52,142 nt of DNA, from the NCBI GenBank assembly GCA_946541575.1, contig CAMNJQ010000055.1:1-52142 (forward strand). The letters run 5' to 3'. A program made the position numbers and the translations under genes. The notes below the pieces were generated by a model. The model did no database searches. It saw only the letters and a list, made by a program, of their open reading frames with translations, and was not told the origin of the DNA. Every line of letters starts with the position of its first letter. Within the stretch, counting starts at the first letter, position 1. This stretch comes from an uncultured Clostridium sp. (GTDB lineage: Bacteria > Bacillota_I > Bacilli_A > RF39 > UBA660). This document shows, one piece after another, positions 44,256 to 52,142 of this stretch.

Positions 44256-47200
44256 CTGTACCTCCATTAATAACTACAGCATGTAATCTCTTGTCATTTT
44301 TAAGTGTTATATAGTCTTTACTTATTTTGTCTCCATCAACCAAAATTTCATCTTTTTTACCCTTTAAATTAACTTTAATCTTATATGTTGTATCAATATA
44401 TTTATATTCGAATTCAAAAGATTTCCACTCACTTGGGACATTAGGTTTAATTCTCAAAGTATTTCCAGTTTTCTTAATTCCCAATATTTCTGTTAATCCT
44501 ACATTATAAAACCATCCAGCACTTCCAGTATACCAAGTCCATCCACCTCTGGCAGGATAATAAGGATTACTATAAATATCTGCAGCTATTACATAAGGTT
44601 CAACTGAATATTTCTGAGCATCTTTCCTATTTAAGCTCCTATTAATAGGATTAATCATCTGGAAGTACTCATAAGCTTTTTCTTTTTCTCCTATTTTTAT
44701 TAATGCCATAATATACCATGAAACTGCATGAGTATATTGTCCACCATTCTCTCTAATACCAATTGGATAATCCATTATATATCCAGGTTTATCCTTAGAA
44801 TTTTTAAATCCAGGATCCAATAATTTAACTATTTTTAAATTATTGTCGACCAAATTATTTTCAATAGACCTAATAACTGAAGGTATTCTATTTTTATCAA
44901 CTACATCAGATAATATTGAAAATGATTGACTTATTAAATCTATTTTACATTCTTCATTAGATCTAGAACCAAGAGCACTACCATTATCAAAGAATGCTCT
45001 TAAATAGTAATCTCCATCCCATGCTACTGTATTCAATGATTTCTTTAATTCAGCTAATTTATCTTCATACTCTTTTGAATCGAAATCTTTATATTTCTTT
45101 GCAATCTGAAGGAAATAATTAGTTATCATATATAAGAAGAATCCAAGCCATACACTGGTACCTTTTCCTCCTATACCAACTTTATTCATTCCATCGTTCC
45201 AGTCTCCTCCACCCATCAAAGGTAATCCATTTTCACCTAATTCAGAGAAAGATTTATCAATAGATAGCAAACAATGTTCAAATAAAGATTTTTTAGAATT
45301 TGTGTAAACATAGTTAATTCCACGCTCTTCTTCACTATCCTGTAATTTTTGACCATCAACAAACTCTATTTGTTCATCTAATATTTTATAGTCACCAGAA
45401 ATTGTTACATATTTATAAACAGCATATACTAACCATAAAAAGTCATCTTTATATCTACTACGAAGTCCCATTCTAATTATTTCATGCCACCAATGAAGTA
45501 CATCTCCTTCAACAAACTGATGTTTTGCATTATTAATTATCTGTCTTTTTGTTAATTCTGGTTCAACCATACAAATATTAGTACAATCTTGTAATTGATC
45601 TCTATAACCAAATGCACCACCGACTTGATAAAAGCCTGACCTTGCATTAATTCTTGATGCCAAAGTTTGATATAAATACCAACCATTCATCATTTCATCA
45701 AATGAATCATCTGGAGTCTTAACTTTAAAGATAGATAATCTATTTTTCCAAAATTCTTTAACATTTTTTAACTCTTTATTAACTTTTTCAATAGTACTAT
45801 ATTTTTCAATTAGTTTTTGAACATTCTCATTTCCTATTTCAGTACCTAACATAAATGAAAAGTCTTTTTCTTCTTGGGCATCTAAATTCAATTCAACACT
45901 GATAGATTTGAATAAAATCAAATCAATTGACCATGATGAAATTGGAAGAGTTGAAGATAAAAATGCTGTTATATGAGAAAAATTAGTATTATAAACATTT
46001 CTTATTAATACTGCATTCATTCCTTCATAATAATCAGATAATAAATATCTGCTAGACTTCTCTTCATTTGGACCAAATGTTGGATTAATCCAGAACTTTA
46101 ATATATATTTTTTTGGTTTATTTGTTTTATTGATAAAATGAACTTTATAAAATTTAACAGTATCATCTTTAGCTACAAAATGTGTTGTATCAAAAGAATA
46201 ATCTTTAGTATCATGGTTAAATATTGAATATCCAAATCCATGAGAACATTTTGTAACATTTACACGTTCATCATCTACTTCTATACCTTCAGATTTATCA
46301 TCTAATACAACATCATTTGTCCATGAAGTAACTTTAAACATTTGACTATTATAGGCATATGTAAATCCGCATTCATTATTAGTTACAATTGTTCCAAATT
46401 TCTCATTTGAAATTACATTTGTCCAAGGAACTGGAGTATCTTGATTAACTATTTGATATTCATTAGTAGAATCATTAAAGCCTCCATAAGTGTTAAAGAA
46501 TTTTAACTCTTCACCATCTTTAGATTCAATAACATATTTATACTTAATTGGATCATAATTAACCATTTTGTTTTCTTTTTGTAAAAGCTTAACACTATCT
46601 GCTAATGAAGAACTCTTTCTTGTGTCAAATCTTAATCTTGCAACCATATTTAATAATATATCTTCAGCATAACTAACTTCATTTCCATCTAAAACATATA
46701 TTCTTCCTGGTGTTGAATAGAAGTCATACAAAGTATTCATACGATACATTTCTTTATCTATTTCTCTTTTTACTATAGGTTTATACTCATCACTTTCACG
46801 ATTAACTATAACAACGTCAACGAAGATAGATCTAGTTTTATAGAATTCATAAGCTTTAATAACTTCTTTTACTAAATTAATAGATTCACTTTCATATATT
46901 TCTACTAATATAATAGGATAATCTCCAGTTATACTAAACTTCCATAAATTAGTTTGATTCATACTATTCTTAGTAAGTATATCTTTTCTTTCAGGATTAA
47001 TAAAATGTCTACTTGTTTGATATAAGTAATTAAGCATCATATTGTAATTTCTCATATCAGGTCCACTACAACCTAAAATTTTAGTATTAATATTATTTGC
47101 TAAAGTTGCATATTCAAATGCAGTATTAATTGATGAATAATTATTATATTTATCAAATATTTCGTTTATTTGTTCACGTGATTTTCCATATCCTGCTATG

Positions 47201-50200
47201 AAAAATATCACTTTTTCTTTTCCACTAGGAACAACAATATTAGATCTTAAACTAATTATTGGATCAATATTTGTGCCAACTGTATTACTAAGTTTTGATT
47301 CCATTGCTAAAGGCTTATCAGTATTTCTATTTCTTCCAATAAAGTTACTTCTTTCTGTTTCATAACTAATATTATGATTGTCATCTTCTATCAATAATTT
47401 ATTTGCATAATATTCAGAAGTATCTTTAGAACTATTACGTCTACACATAACTAAGCTTTCATGTTCTTTATCATATTCACTACTTATAAACAAATTTCTA
47501 AATGCTCTATGAGTAATATCTTCTATATTACGAGAAATAATAGGTTCATTATATGTAGTTATCTCCAAATACTTATCCTCTGAAGAATTATTCTTAAATG
47601 TTATTCTTCTAATTTCCGAATTGTTTTCTTTTGTAACAATTATTTCTGTTTTAGTCGTTATATTTTCATCTTGTCTAATAAAAGTAATTCTATCACTTGC
47701 AAATACAACATTATATTTATCAGGTTTAACATATGTAGGAGAATATGTATTTGACCAATATTTAGAACTAGTCATATCTTTAATATACATAAACATTCCA
47801 TAGTCTTGTTCAGTTATCTTCCTATACCTATTTAGCTGTATTTCTTTATATCTACTAAATCCATTACCTCTATCATTCATTAAAAGCATATAGTCATTAT
47901 TTGAAAGAACTGATACTTCAGGTATATCGGACATATAATTAAATGCTCTAATATCATTCTCAACTGTTTCTTTTTCATAATGATATTTCTTATAACCATA
48001 TATCTTAAGATCAATAATTGGATTAAATTGAACTTTTTCTTTTAATAATATTTCAACAGATTGTACTCTAACATCATTATGAAAGTACTCTCTAATTACA
48101 TTATTTTTTAAATAATTACATAGACTAGTTAAAATCATTCCTTGATGATGTGAGAAATAAGATTGTACTATTTCTTTTTCATCATAATCAAATGATTCAA
48201 AGAATCCCCAAGAGCCATATAAACCAAGTTTCTTTAATTTTGCTAAATTAGCATAAACAAGTTGTGGATTATTAGAAATAGCAAGTAAAGAAGCATAAGG
48301 AGATATTACAACTCTCTGCCCTTTGTCCTCTTGAATCTTAAGGTAAGGAGTAGAAAATGCTTTATACTTGTAGTTTAATCCATCATCTAACTCACCATAA
48401 GCAGATTCTGAAATTCCCCAAGGCATTTCCTTATCAACATCTTTCATATATTCTCTCTGACAATAAATTGAAAAGAAATAACTTTCATCAAGTAAAGTAT
48501 TAGGATAACTTTTCATGAACAATTCTGGCATAAAATATTCAAAAGAAGTTCCAGACCATGATGTTAATCCCTTATATTTTTTATAGCTTGTTAATGATTT
48601 ATCTAAACATAGCCAATGTTTAGAAGAAACATCACCTTTTGCAATAGCAACAAAACTAAGAATTCTACTTTCACTAGCAAATTTATTGTAATTATAAGGA
48701 GATAATCTATCTTCAATGCAATCATATGCAATACTAAACACATCTTTATCAGTATATAATTGTTTAAAATCCATAGAATCAAATAAAGATTCTACTCTTT
48801 GAGCTAGCTTAGTTTTGCCATGTGCTAGGCAAAATTCTTTTAAAACCATATAACATGCAGCAAGGTTACCATTGTCTACTGATGATATATCAAATGGCAT
48901 AATTTTTTTCATTGTTTTAATGTTATACCAGTTATATAAAAACCCATTCCATTTTTCTAATTTTTCAATAGAAGAAATAACACAATCAATTAAATCAAAT
49001 GCTTTGTCTTCTCCAATGAAACCTAATTCAAAAGCAGATATTATTGAAGTTAATGACATACCAATATCAGTTGGTGATGTTTTAGAATCAGCTTTATTTT
49101 CTCTATTAAGTTGATAGTTATCAGGAATAAGATAATGATTATCTTCAGTTAATAAAGTATCAAAAAATTCCCAAGTTCTTCTAGCAACATCAGTTAATTC
49201 TTCATTAGCCTTTGCAGAAAGAACATTTACATGTTTCTTTTCCTTACTTACATGCCACAAAACAAATGGAGCAATTAAATTAAGTATAATTAAAATTAAA
49301 GCGACAATCCAAGAAGAAGGATAGAAAATAGTCAAAATAATGAATAACAAAGCAATAAAATAATTAGGTTTAAATACTTTAAGATATGTTGTTAACTTAT
49401 TATTAATTGTTTTAGCAGCATCTTCTGCAGTAACCCAGTTAAGTAAGTTCTTATGACTTACAAACATTCTATATAATGATTTAACCATTGCATCTAAATG
49501 CATATACGCTACATATGGCATTGTAATAAAGTCTAAGAATACTCTTGATATTAAAGCTCTTGTACCAAATATTAACGAATCGTAATACTTATACGAAGCT
49601 ATTGTTTTTTTCTGAATATTTAAAATCTCTTTTAAATAGAAAAACATAGGTAAAAATATAATAACAATTGAAGTAATAAACGTATATAAAGGATTTCCAC
49701 AAATAAATGATAAAAGTAATAATAATAGTATACTAGGCTCCTTAAATATTCTTCTTAAATTATCAAAAATCTTAAATTTTTCAATTCCATTTAACGGATT
49801 ATTTACCTTAACACCATTTTTATTTCTTATTTTTTTCTTCAACCATCCTAAAATTTGAATATCTCCTCTAGTCCATCTATGTTGACGAGACATATCTACC
49901 AAAAATGAAGATGGGAAATCATCAATAAGTTCTATATCAGAAGCAAACCCACATCTAATATAGTTTCCTTCTAACAAATCATGACTTAAAATCAAATTTT
50001 CAGGGAATTTTTCACCTATTACAGTTTCAAAAACTTGTAAGTCATATATTCCTTTTCCTACAAAACTACCTTCGTTAAAAACATCTTGATAAAAGTTAGG
50101 AATAATTGAAGAATAAATATCAAATCCACCAATTCCAGCAACCAATTGAGAATATGTTGATTTATTAGTAGATTCAATATCAACACTAACTCTAGGTTGA

Positions 50201-51924
50201 ACAATACCATAACCACTAATTACTTTATCTTTATTTTTACTTAAAACAGGTCTATTAGAAGGATGTGCCATTAGACCTACAAGATTTTGAGCTGTATTTA
50301 AAACAAGTTCTGTATCAGCATCTAATGTAATAACATATTTTATTTGAGCTCTCAAATTACTAACAGTTTCTACATAAATATATTTTTCTTTTTCTTTATC
50401 AGTTAATTTACCAAGTAGCAACTTATTAAAATGCATAAGCCCGCCACGTTTTCTTTCATACCCTAAGAATTTACCTTCTGATTCAGAGAAGCATCTTCTT
50501 CTATAAACAAAGAAAAATAATTCTTTATCATATTTCTTATTTAATTCATCAGCTTTTTTTATTCCATATTCTGATATTTCCTTATCATAATCACAATCAC
50601 GTGTATTAGATTCAGAACAATCTGCTAATAAAGTAAAATATAAGTTTGGAGTCCTATTAGATAAATAATATTTTTCAAGTTGTAGAAACATATCATCTAT
50701 TTTTTTAGTATTTTTTATTATTGTTGGAATTACAACCATAGTTGAATATTCTCGAGGAATTCCCCTAGAAAAATCAAGTTTAGCAAGTGATTTAGGCTTA
50801 TTTAACATCATAAATATTTTATTTAAAAATTGCATTACCACTTCACTAACAGGGAATATTAATAGAATAAATGCAATAAAATGAATATCTAATAAAAATA
50901 AAGATAAGCCTAATGAAATAAGCACAGTAAGTATAAGTATAATAGAAACATAAACTATATATATCCTACTATAATTTTTCTTTTTAAAAATATAATCAGA
51001 TATTTCCTTATCATTATCTCTAACTTTTTCCATTATATTCAAAATATATTTATATTCATCAATTTTTCTAGTATTTTTTACTATTTGTTTACGATATAAA
51101 TTCTTAGACTCCGAAGTCATATTTTTATACACAGAATCAGTTAAAAGTAATTTTTCAGTCTTACTTATCTTTAAGCATAAATCATCATATTTAAGCTTTG
51201 ATACAGTACGTAAATTATTAAATAAATTAGAAACCAAAAGGTCATCATTTATACTTGATAAATGTTCTTCATTAATAATTTTTTTTAAATCAACATTATT
51301 ATCTTCAAGATACTTATTTAATTTTTCGAATATATCATTACTAGCTTCTCCAAATTCTTTTAAATTAGCATTTAAATTATATAAATAATATGGATGTTCT
51401 AAAATATATTCATCGATTTTTACATATTTAGATAAATCTAAATCTGGATTATTTAGACTATCCTTATCTATTTTTGAAACTATCTCATTAACCTTTTTAA
51501 GGTCTTCAAGTTTTTCCTCTCTTCTTTTACACAATTTATTTAATTCATCCACTAATATAACTGAGATAAACATAGGAATAACAGAAATAGTATTAAAAGA
51601 AAAATAACAATTATTTTTAGTTTGATAATTATTAAGTTCCTTAATTAAAATATTCTTATCTATACTATAATCATGTCTAACAAAGATATCCCTAAGTATT
51701 ACTATCATATCTTCATTAATAGCCAACAATTCTTTAACATTCTTTTTATTCTTAAAAAATCTTTTCAAAGTATTTCTTTGTTCAACAACTAAATAAAAAT
51801 TATCAATAATCCATTCATTAGTAGAACCAACAAAATTATGATTTTTTGTTAAATCAACGAGTTTTTCATAATAATCTTCTATATTGTTGCAATCGTTTAA
51901 AAACTTAGAATAAATTTTGTTCAT
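44248..51924 (-). CDS. Cyclic beta-1,2-glucan synthase-like giant enzyme (GT84 + GH94)
   Basis: At 2558 residues this is close to the length of the NdvB/ChvB/Cgs enzymes of rhizobia and Brucella. Order: a helical N-terminus, two membrane helices (about 320-370), a GT84 synthase domain with DADTEL (about 535) and QHRWTRGD (about 681), further helices (about 730-900), a glucoamylase-like region (SWSGTSFEYFMPELF), then two carbohydrate-binding (GT36-type) regions and the GH94 phosphorylase-like C-terminus with GGGDWNDGMNKVG and GGQYTHAVSWYIMA. Such enzymes use UDP-glucose and cut chains by phosphorolysis to set ring size. The ATG at 51922-51924 has AGGAG upstream. Whether the product is cyclic or linear is unknown. 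Confidence 0.9.
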   Translation of the reverse strand: MNKIYSKFLNDCNNIEDYYEKLVDLTKNHNFVGSTNEWIIDNFYLVVEQRNTLKRFFKNKKNVKELLAINEDMIVILRDIFVRHDYSIDKNILIKELNNYQTKNNCYFSFNTISVIPMFISVILVDELNKLCKRREEKLEDLKKVNEIVSKIDKDSLNNPDLDLSKYVKIDEYILEHPYYLYNLNANLKEFGEASNDIFEKLNKYLEDNNVDLKKIINEEHLSSINDDLLVSNLFNNLRTVSKLKYDDLCLKISKTEKLLLTDSVYKNMTSESKNLYRKQIVKNTRKIDEYKYILNIMEKVRDNDKEISDYIFKKKNYSRIYIVYVSIILILTVLISLGLSLFLLDIHFIAFILLIFPVSEVVMQFLNKIFMMLNKPKSLAKLDFSRGIPREYSTMVVIPTIIKNTKKIDDMFLQLEKYYLSNRTPNLYFTLLADCSESNTRDCDYDKEISEYGIKKADELNKKYDKELFFFVYRRRCFSESEGKFLGYERKRGGLMHFNKLLLGKLTDKEKEKYIYVETVSNLRAQIKYVITLDADTELVLNTAQNLVGLMAHPSNRPVLSKNKDKVISGYGIVQPRVSVDIESTNKSTYSQLVAGIGGFDIYSSIIPNFYQDVFNEGSFVGKGIYDLQVFETVIGEKFPENLILSHDLLEGNYIRCGFASDIELIDDFPSSFLVDMSRQHRWTRGDIQILGWLKKKIRNKNGVKVNNPLNGIEKFKIFDNLRRIFKEPSILLLLLLSFICGNPLYTFITSIVIIFLPMFFYLKEILNIQKKTIASYKYYDSLIFGTRALISRVFLDFITMPYVAYMHLDAMVKSLYRMFVSHKNLLNWVTAEDAAKTINNKLTTYLKVFKPNYFIALLFIILTIFYPSSWIVALILIILNLIAPFVLWHVSKEKKHVNVLSAKANEELTDVARRTWEFFDTLLTEDNHYLIPDNYQLNRENKADSKTSPTDIGMSLTSIISAFELGFIGEDKAFDLIDCVISSIEKLEKWNGFLYNWYNIKTMKKIMPFDISSVDNGNLAACYMVLKEFCLAHGKTKLAQRVESLFDSMDFKQLYTDKDVFSIAYDCIEDRLSPYNYNKFASESRILSFVAIAKGDVSSKHWLCLDKSLTSYKKYKGLTSWSGTSFEYFMPELFMKSYPNTLLDESYFFSIYCQREYMKDVDKEMPWGISESAYGELDDGLNYKYKAFSTPYLKIQEDKGQRVVISPYASLLAISNNPQLVYANLAKLKKLGLYGSWGFFESFDYDEKEIVQSYFSHHQGMILTSLCNYLKNNVIREYFHNDVRVQSVEILLKEKVQFNPIIDLKIYGYKKYHYEKETVENDIRAFNYMSDIPEVSVLSNNDYMLLMNDRGNGFSRYKEIQLNRYRKITEQDYGMFMYIKDMTSSKYWSNTYSPTYVKPDKYNVVFASDRITFIRQDENITTKTEIIVTKENNSEIRRITFKNNSSEDKYLEITTYNEPIISRNIEDITHRAFRNLFISSEYDKEHESLVMCRRNSSKDTSEYYANKLLIEDDNHNISYETERSNFIGRNRNTDKPLAMESKLSNTVGTNIDPIISLRSNIVVPSGKEKVIFFIAGYGKSREQINEIFDKYNNYSSINTAFEYATLANNINTKILGCSGPDMRNYNMMLNYLYQTSRHFINPERKDILTKNSMNQTNLWKFSITGDYPIILVEIYESESINLVKEVIKAYEFYKTRSIFVDVVIVNRESDEYKPIVKREIDKEMYRMNTLYDFYSTPGRIYVLDGNEVSYAEDILLNMVARLRFDTRKSSSLADSVKLLQKENKMVNYDPIKYKYVIESKDGEELKFFNTYGGFNDSTNEYQIVNQDTPVPWTNVISNEKFGTIVTNNECGFTYAYNSQMFKVTSWTNDVVLDDKSEGIEVDDERVNVTKCSHGFGYSIFNHDTKDYSFDTTHFVAKDDTVKFYKVHFINKTNKPKKYILKFWINPTFGPNEEKSSRYLLSDYYEGMNAVLIRNVYNTNFSHITAFLSSTLPISSWSIDLILFKSISVELNLDAQEEKDFSFMLGTEIGNENVQKLIEKYSTIEKVNKELKNVKEFWKNRLSIFKVKTPDDSFDEMMNGWYLYQTLASRINARSGFYQVGGAFGYRDQLQDCTNICMVEPELTKRQIINNAKHQFVEGDVLHWWHEIIRMGLRSRYKDDFLWLVYAVYKYVTISGDYKILDEQIEFVDGQKLQDSEEERGINYVYTNSKKSLFEHCLLSIDKSFSELGENGLPLMGGGDWNDGMNKVGIGGKGTSVWLGFFLYMITNYFLQIAKKYKDFDSKEYEDKLAELKKSLNTVAWDGDYYLRAFFDNGSALGSRSNEECKIDLISQSFSILSDVVDKNRIPSVIRSIENNLVDNNLKIVKLLDPGFKNSKDKPGYIMDYPIGIRENGGQYTHAVSWYIMALIKIGEKEKAYEYFQMINPINRSLNRKDAQKYSVEPYVIAADIYSNPYYPARGGWTWYTGSAGWFYNVGLTEILGIKKTGNTLRIKPNVPSEWKSFEFEYKYIDTTYKIKVNLKGKKDEILVDGDKISKDYITLKNDKRLHAVVINGGTDD

Positions 51925-51968
51925 ACATCTACTCCTAACTATAACCATAATACGAGTTATACATTTTA

Positions 51969-51977
51969 ATTATAACA
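51969..51977 (-). promoter_or_regulatory. Possible extended -10 promoter of the glucan synthase gene
   Basis: On the minus strand TGTTATAAT (TGn directly before a perfect TATAAT, complement of 51969-51974) lies about 45 bases before the start codon. The -35 region is poor, as extended -10 promoters allow. Confidence 0.4.
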
Positions 51978-52030
51978 CATACTAATGAAATATGGAAAAG
52001 ATAATTAATTACACAATTATCATTCATTCT

Positions 52031-52055
52031 AAAAAAGAGTGATTAATCACTCTTT
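52031..52055 (-). terminator. Minus-strand terminator at the right edge
   Basis: AAAGAGTGA (52034-52042) pairs with TCACTCTTT (52047-52055) with a TTAA loop; T run on the minus strand. It would end a minus-strand transcript coming from right of the window, or stop read-through out of the mobile element beside it. Confidence 0.75.
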
Positions 52056-52059
52056 CCTA

Positions 52060-52142
52060 AATTGAAATCTCAACCGCACCACCTGGTGCGGCTTTTTGAT
52101 ACAATAAAAGGAGCCAAATCCCGGCAAGGAGGCTCCCATATG
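52060..52142 (+). mobile_element. Probable left end of an IS200/IS605-type element with tnpA start codon
   Basis: The last about 80 bases are distinctly GC-richer than the rest. They hold, in order: a strong plus-strand terminator hairpin (CCGCACC 52074-52080, GGTGCGG 52085-52091, then CTTTTTG); a second hairpin with GGAGCC (52110-52115) and GGCTCC (52131-52136), which buries the ribosome-binding site AAGGAGG (52126-52132); and ATG at 52140-52142. This is the known IS200 design: one terminator against outside transcription and one stem hiding the transposase start site. The protein itself lies beyond the edge, so this is inferred from architecture. Confidence 0.55.
52074..52097 (+). terminator. 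Strong terminator inside the putative IS200 left end
   Basis: A seven-base GC-rich stem (CCGCACC/GGTGCGG) with ACCT loop followed by CTTTTTGAT. It reads on the plus strand although no plus-strand gene precedes it in the window, which fits a role as insulator of a mobile element. Confidence 0.85.

Noticed and set aside
52140-52142. Annotating a partial transposase CDS at the last three bases
   Set aside because: Only the start codon is inside the window; no protein sequence can be read, so only the element's left end is reported.

Overview
This window looks like a chromosomal piece of an AT-rich, Gram-positive-type bacterium, most likely one of the small-genome gut Bacilli/Mollicutes-like lineages. 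The evidence is Firmicutes gene order in the ribosomal cluster, a zinc-type S14, CdaA/CdaR, DUF378 and a BspA-like surface protein, all in very AT-rich DNA. UGA is used as a stop codon (ABC ATPase gene, 1893-1895), so the Mycoplasma UGA=Trp code does not apply. This taxonomic placement is inference.

Layout. 1-141: tail of a plus-strand membrane protein. 235-2612: two-gene ABC exporter. 2736-3356: gene of unknown function with a good promoter. 3729-8795: giant BspA-like leucine-rich-repeat surface protein, divergent from 8916-11588, a membrane GT2 polysaccharide synthase fused to a GH5 glucanase. 11595-12326: Tim44-like zinc-ribbon protein. 12417-26470: one unbroken S10-spc-alpha cluster read right to left from rpsJ to rplQ, with secY, adk, map, infA and rpoA; rpmD (L30) is missing. 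26658-30633: operon of S41 protease, pilin-like protein and a repeat-containing surface protein. 30697-31221: thioredoxin-fold-like membrane protein. 31288-33191: tightly packed three-gene operon of unknown role (RelE-like domain, 70-residue protein, transglutaminase-like protein). 33251-34246: lipoprotein. 34346-34555: DUF378. 34620-37289: c-di-AMP operon (membrane protein, cdaA, cdaR). 37434-38321: class I aldolase. 38590-39096: DUF7666-like protein. 39170-39658: HAD nucleotidase. 39697-39848: two tRNA-Thr directly behind gmk. 40544-41610: tandem YfcE-like phosphodiesterases. 41637-43048: membrane protein and slipin. 43050-51924: pgi overlapping a giant cyclic beta-1,2-glucan synthase-like enzyme. 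52060-52142: apparent left end of an IS200/IS605-type element, whose transposase start codon would be the last three bases.

Two themes stand out. One is the cell surface and its glucans: a synthase-hydrolase fusion, a 2558-residue glucan synthase coupled to glucose-phosphate isomerase, and large LRR and repeat proteins. The other is the core translation and secretion block. The best candidates for undescribed biology are the GT2-GH5 fusion, the three-gene operon at 31288-33191, and the IPDTL tail of the LRR protein, which resembles a sortase signal.
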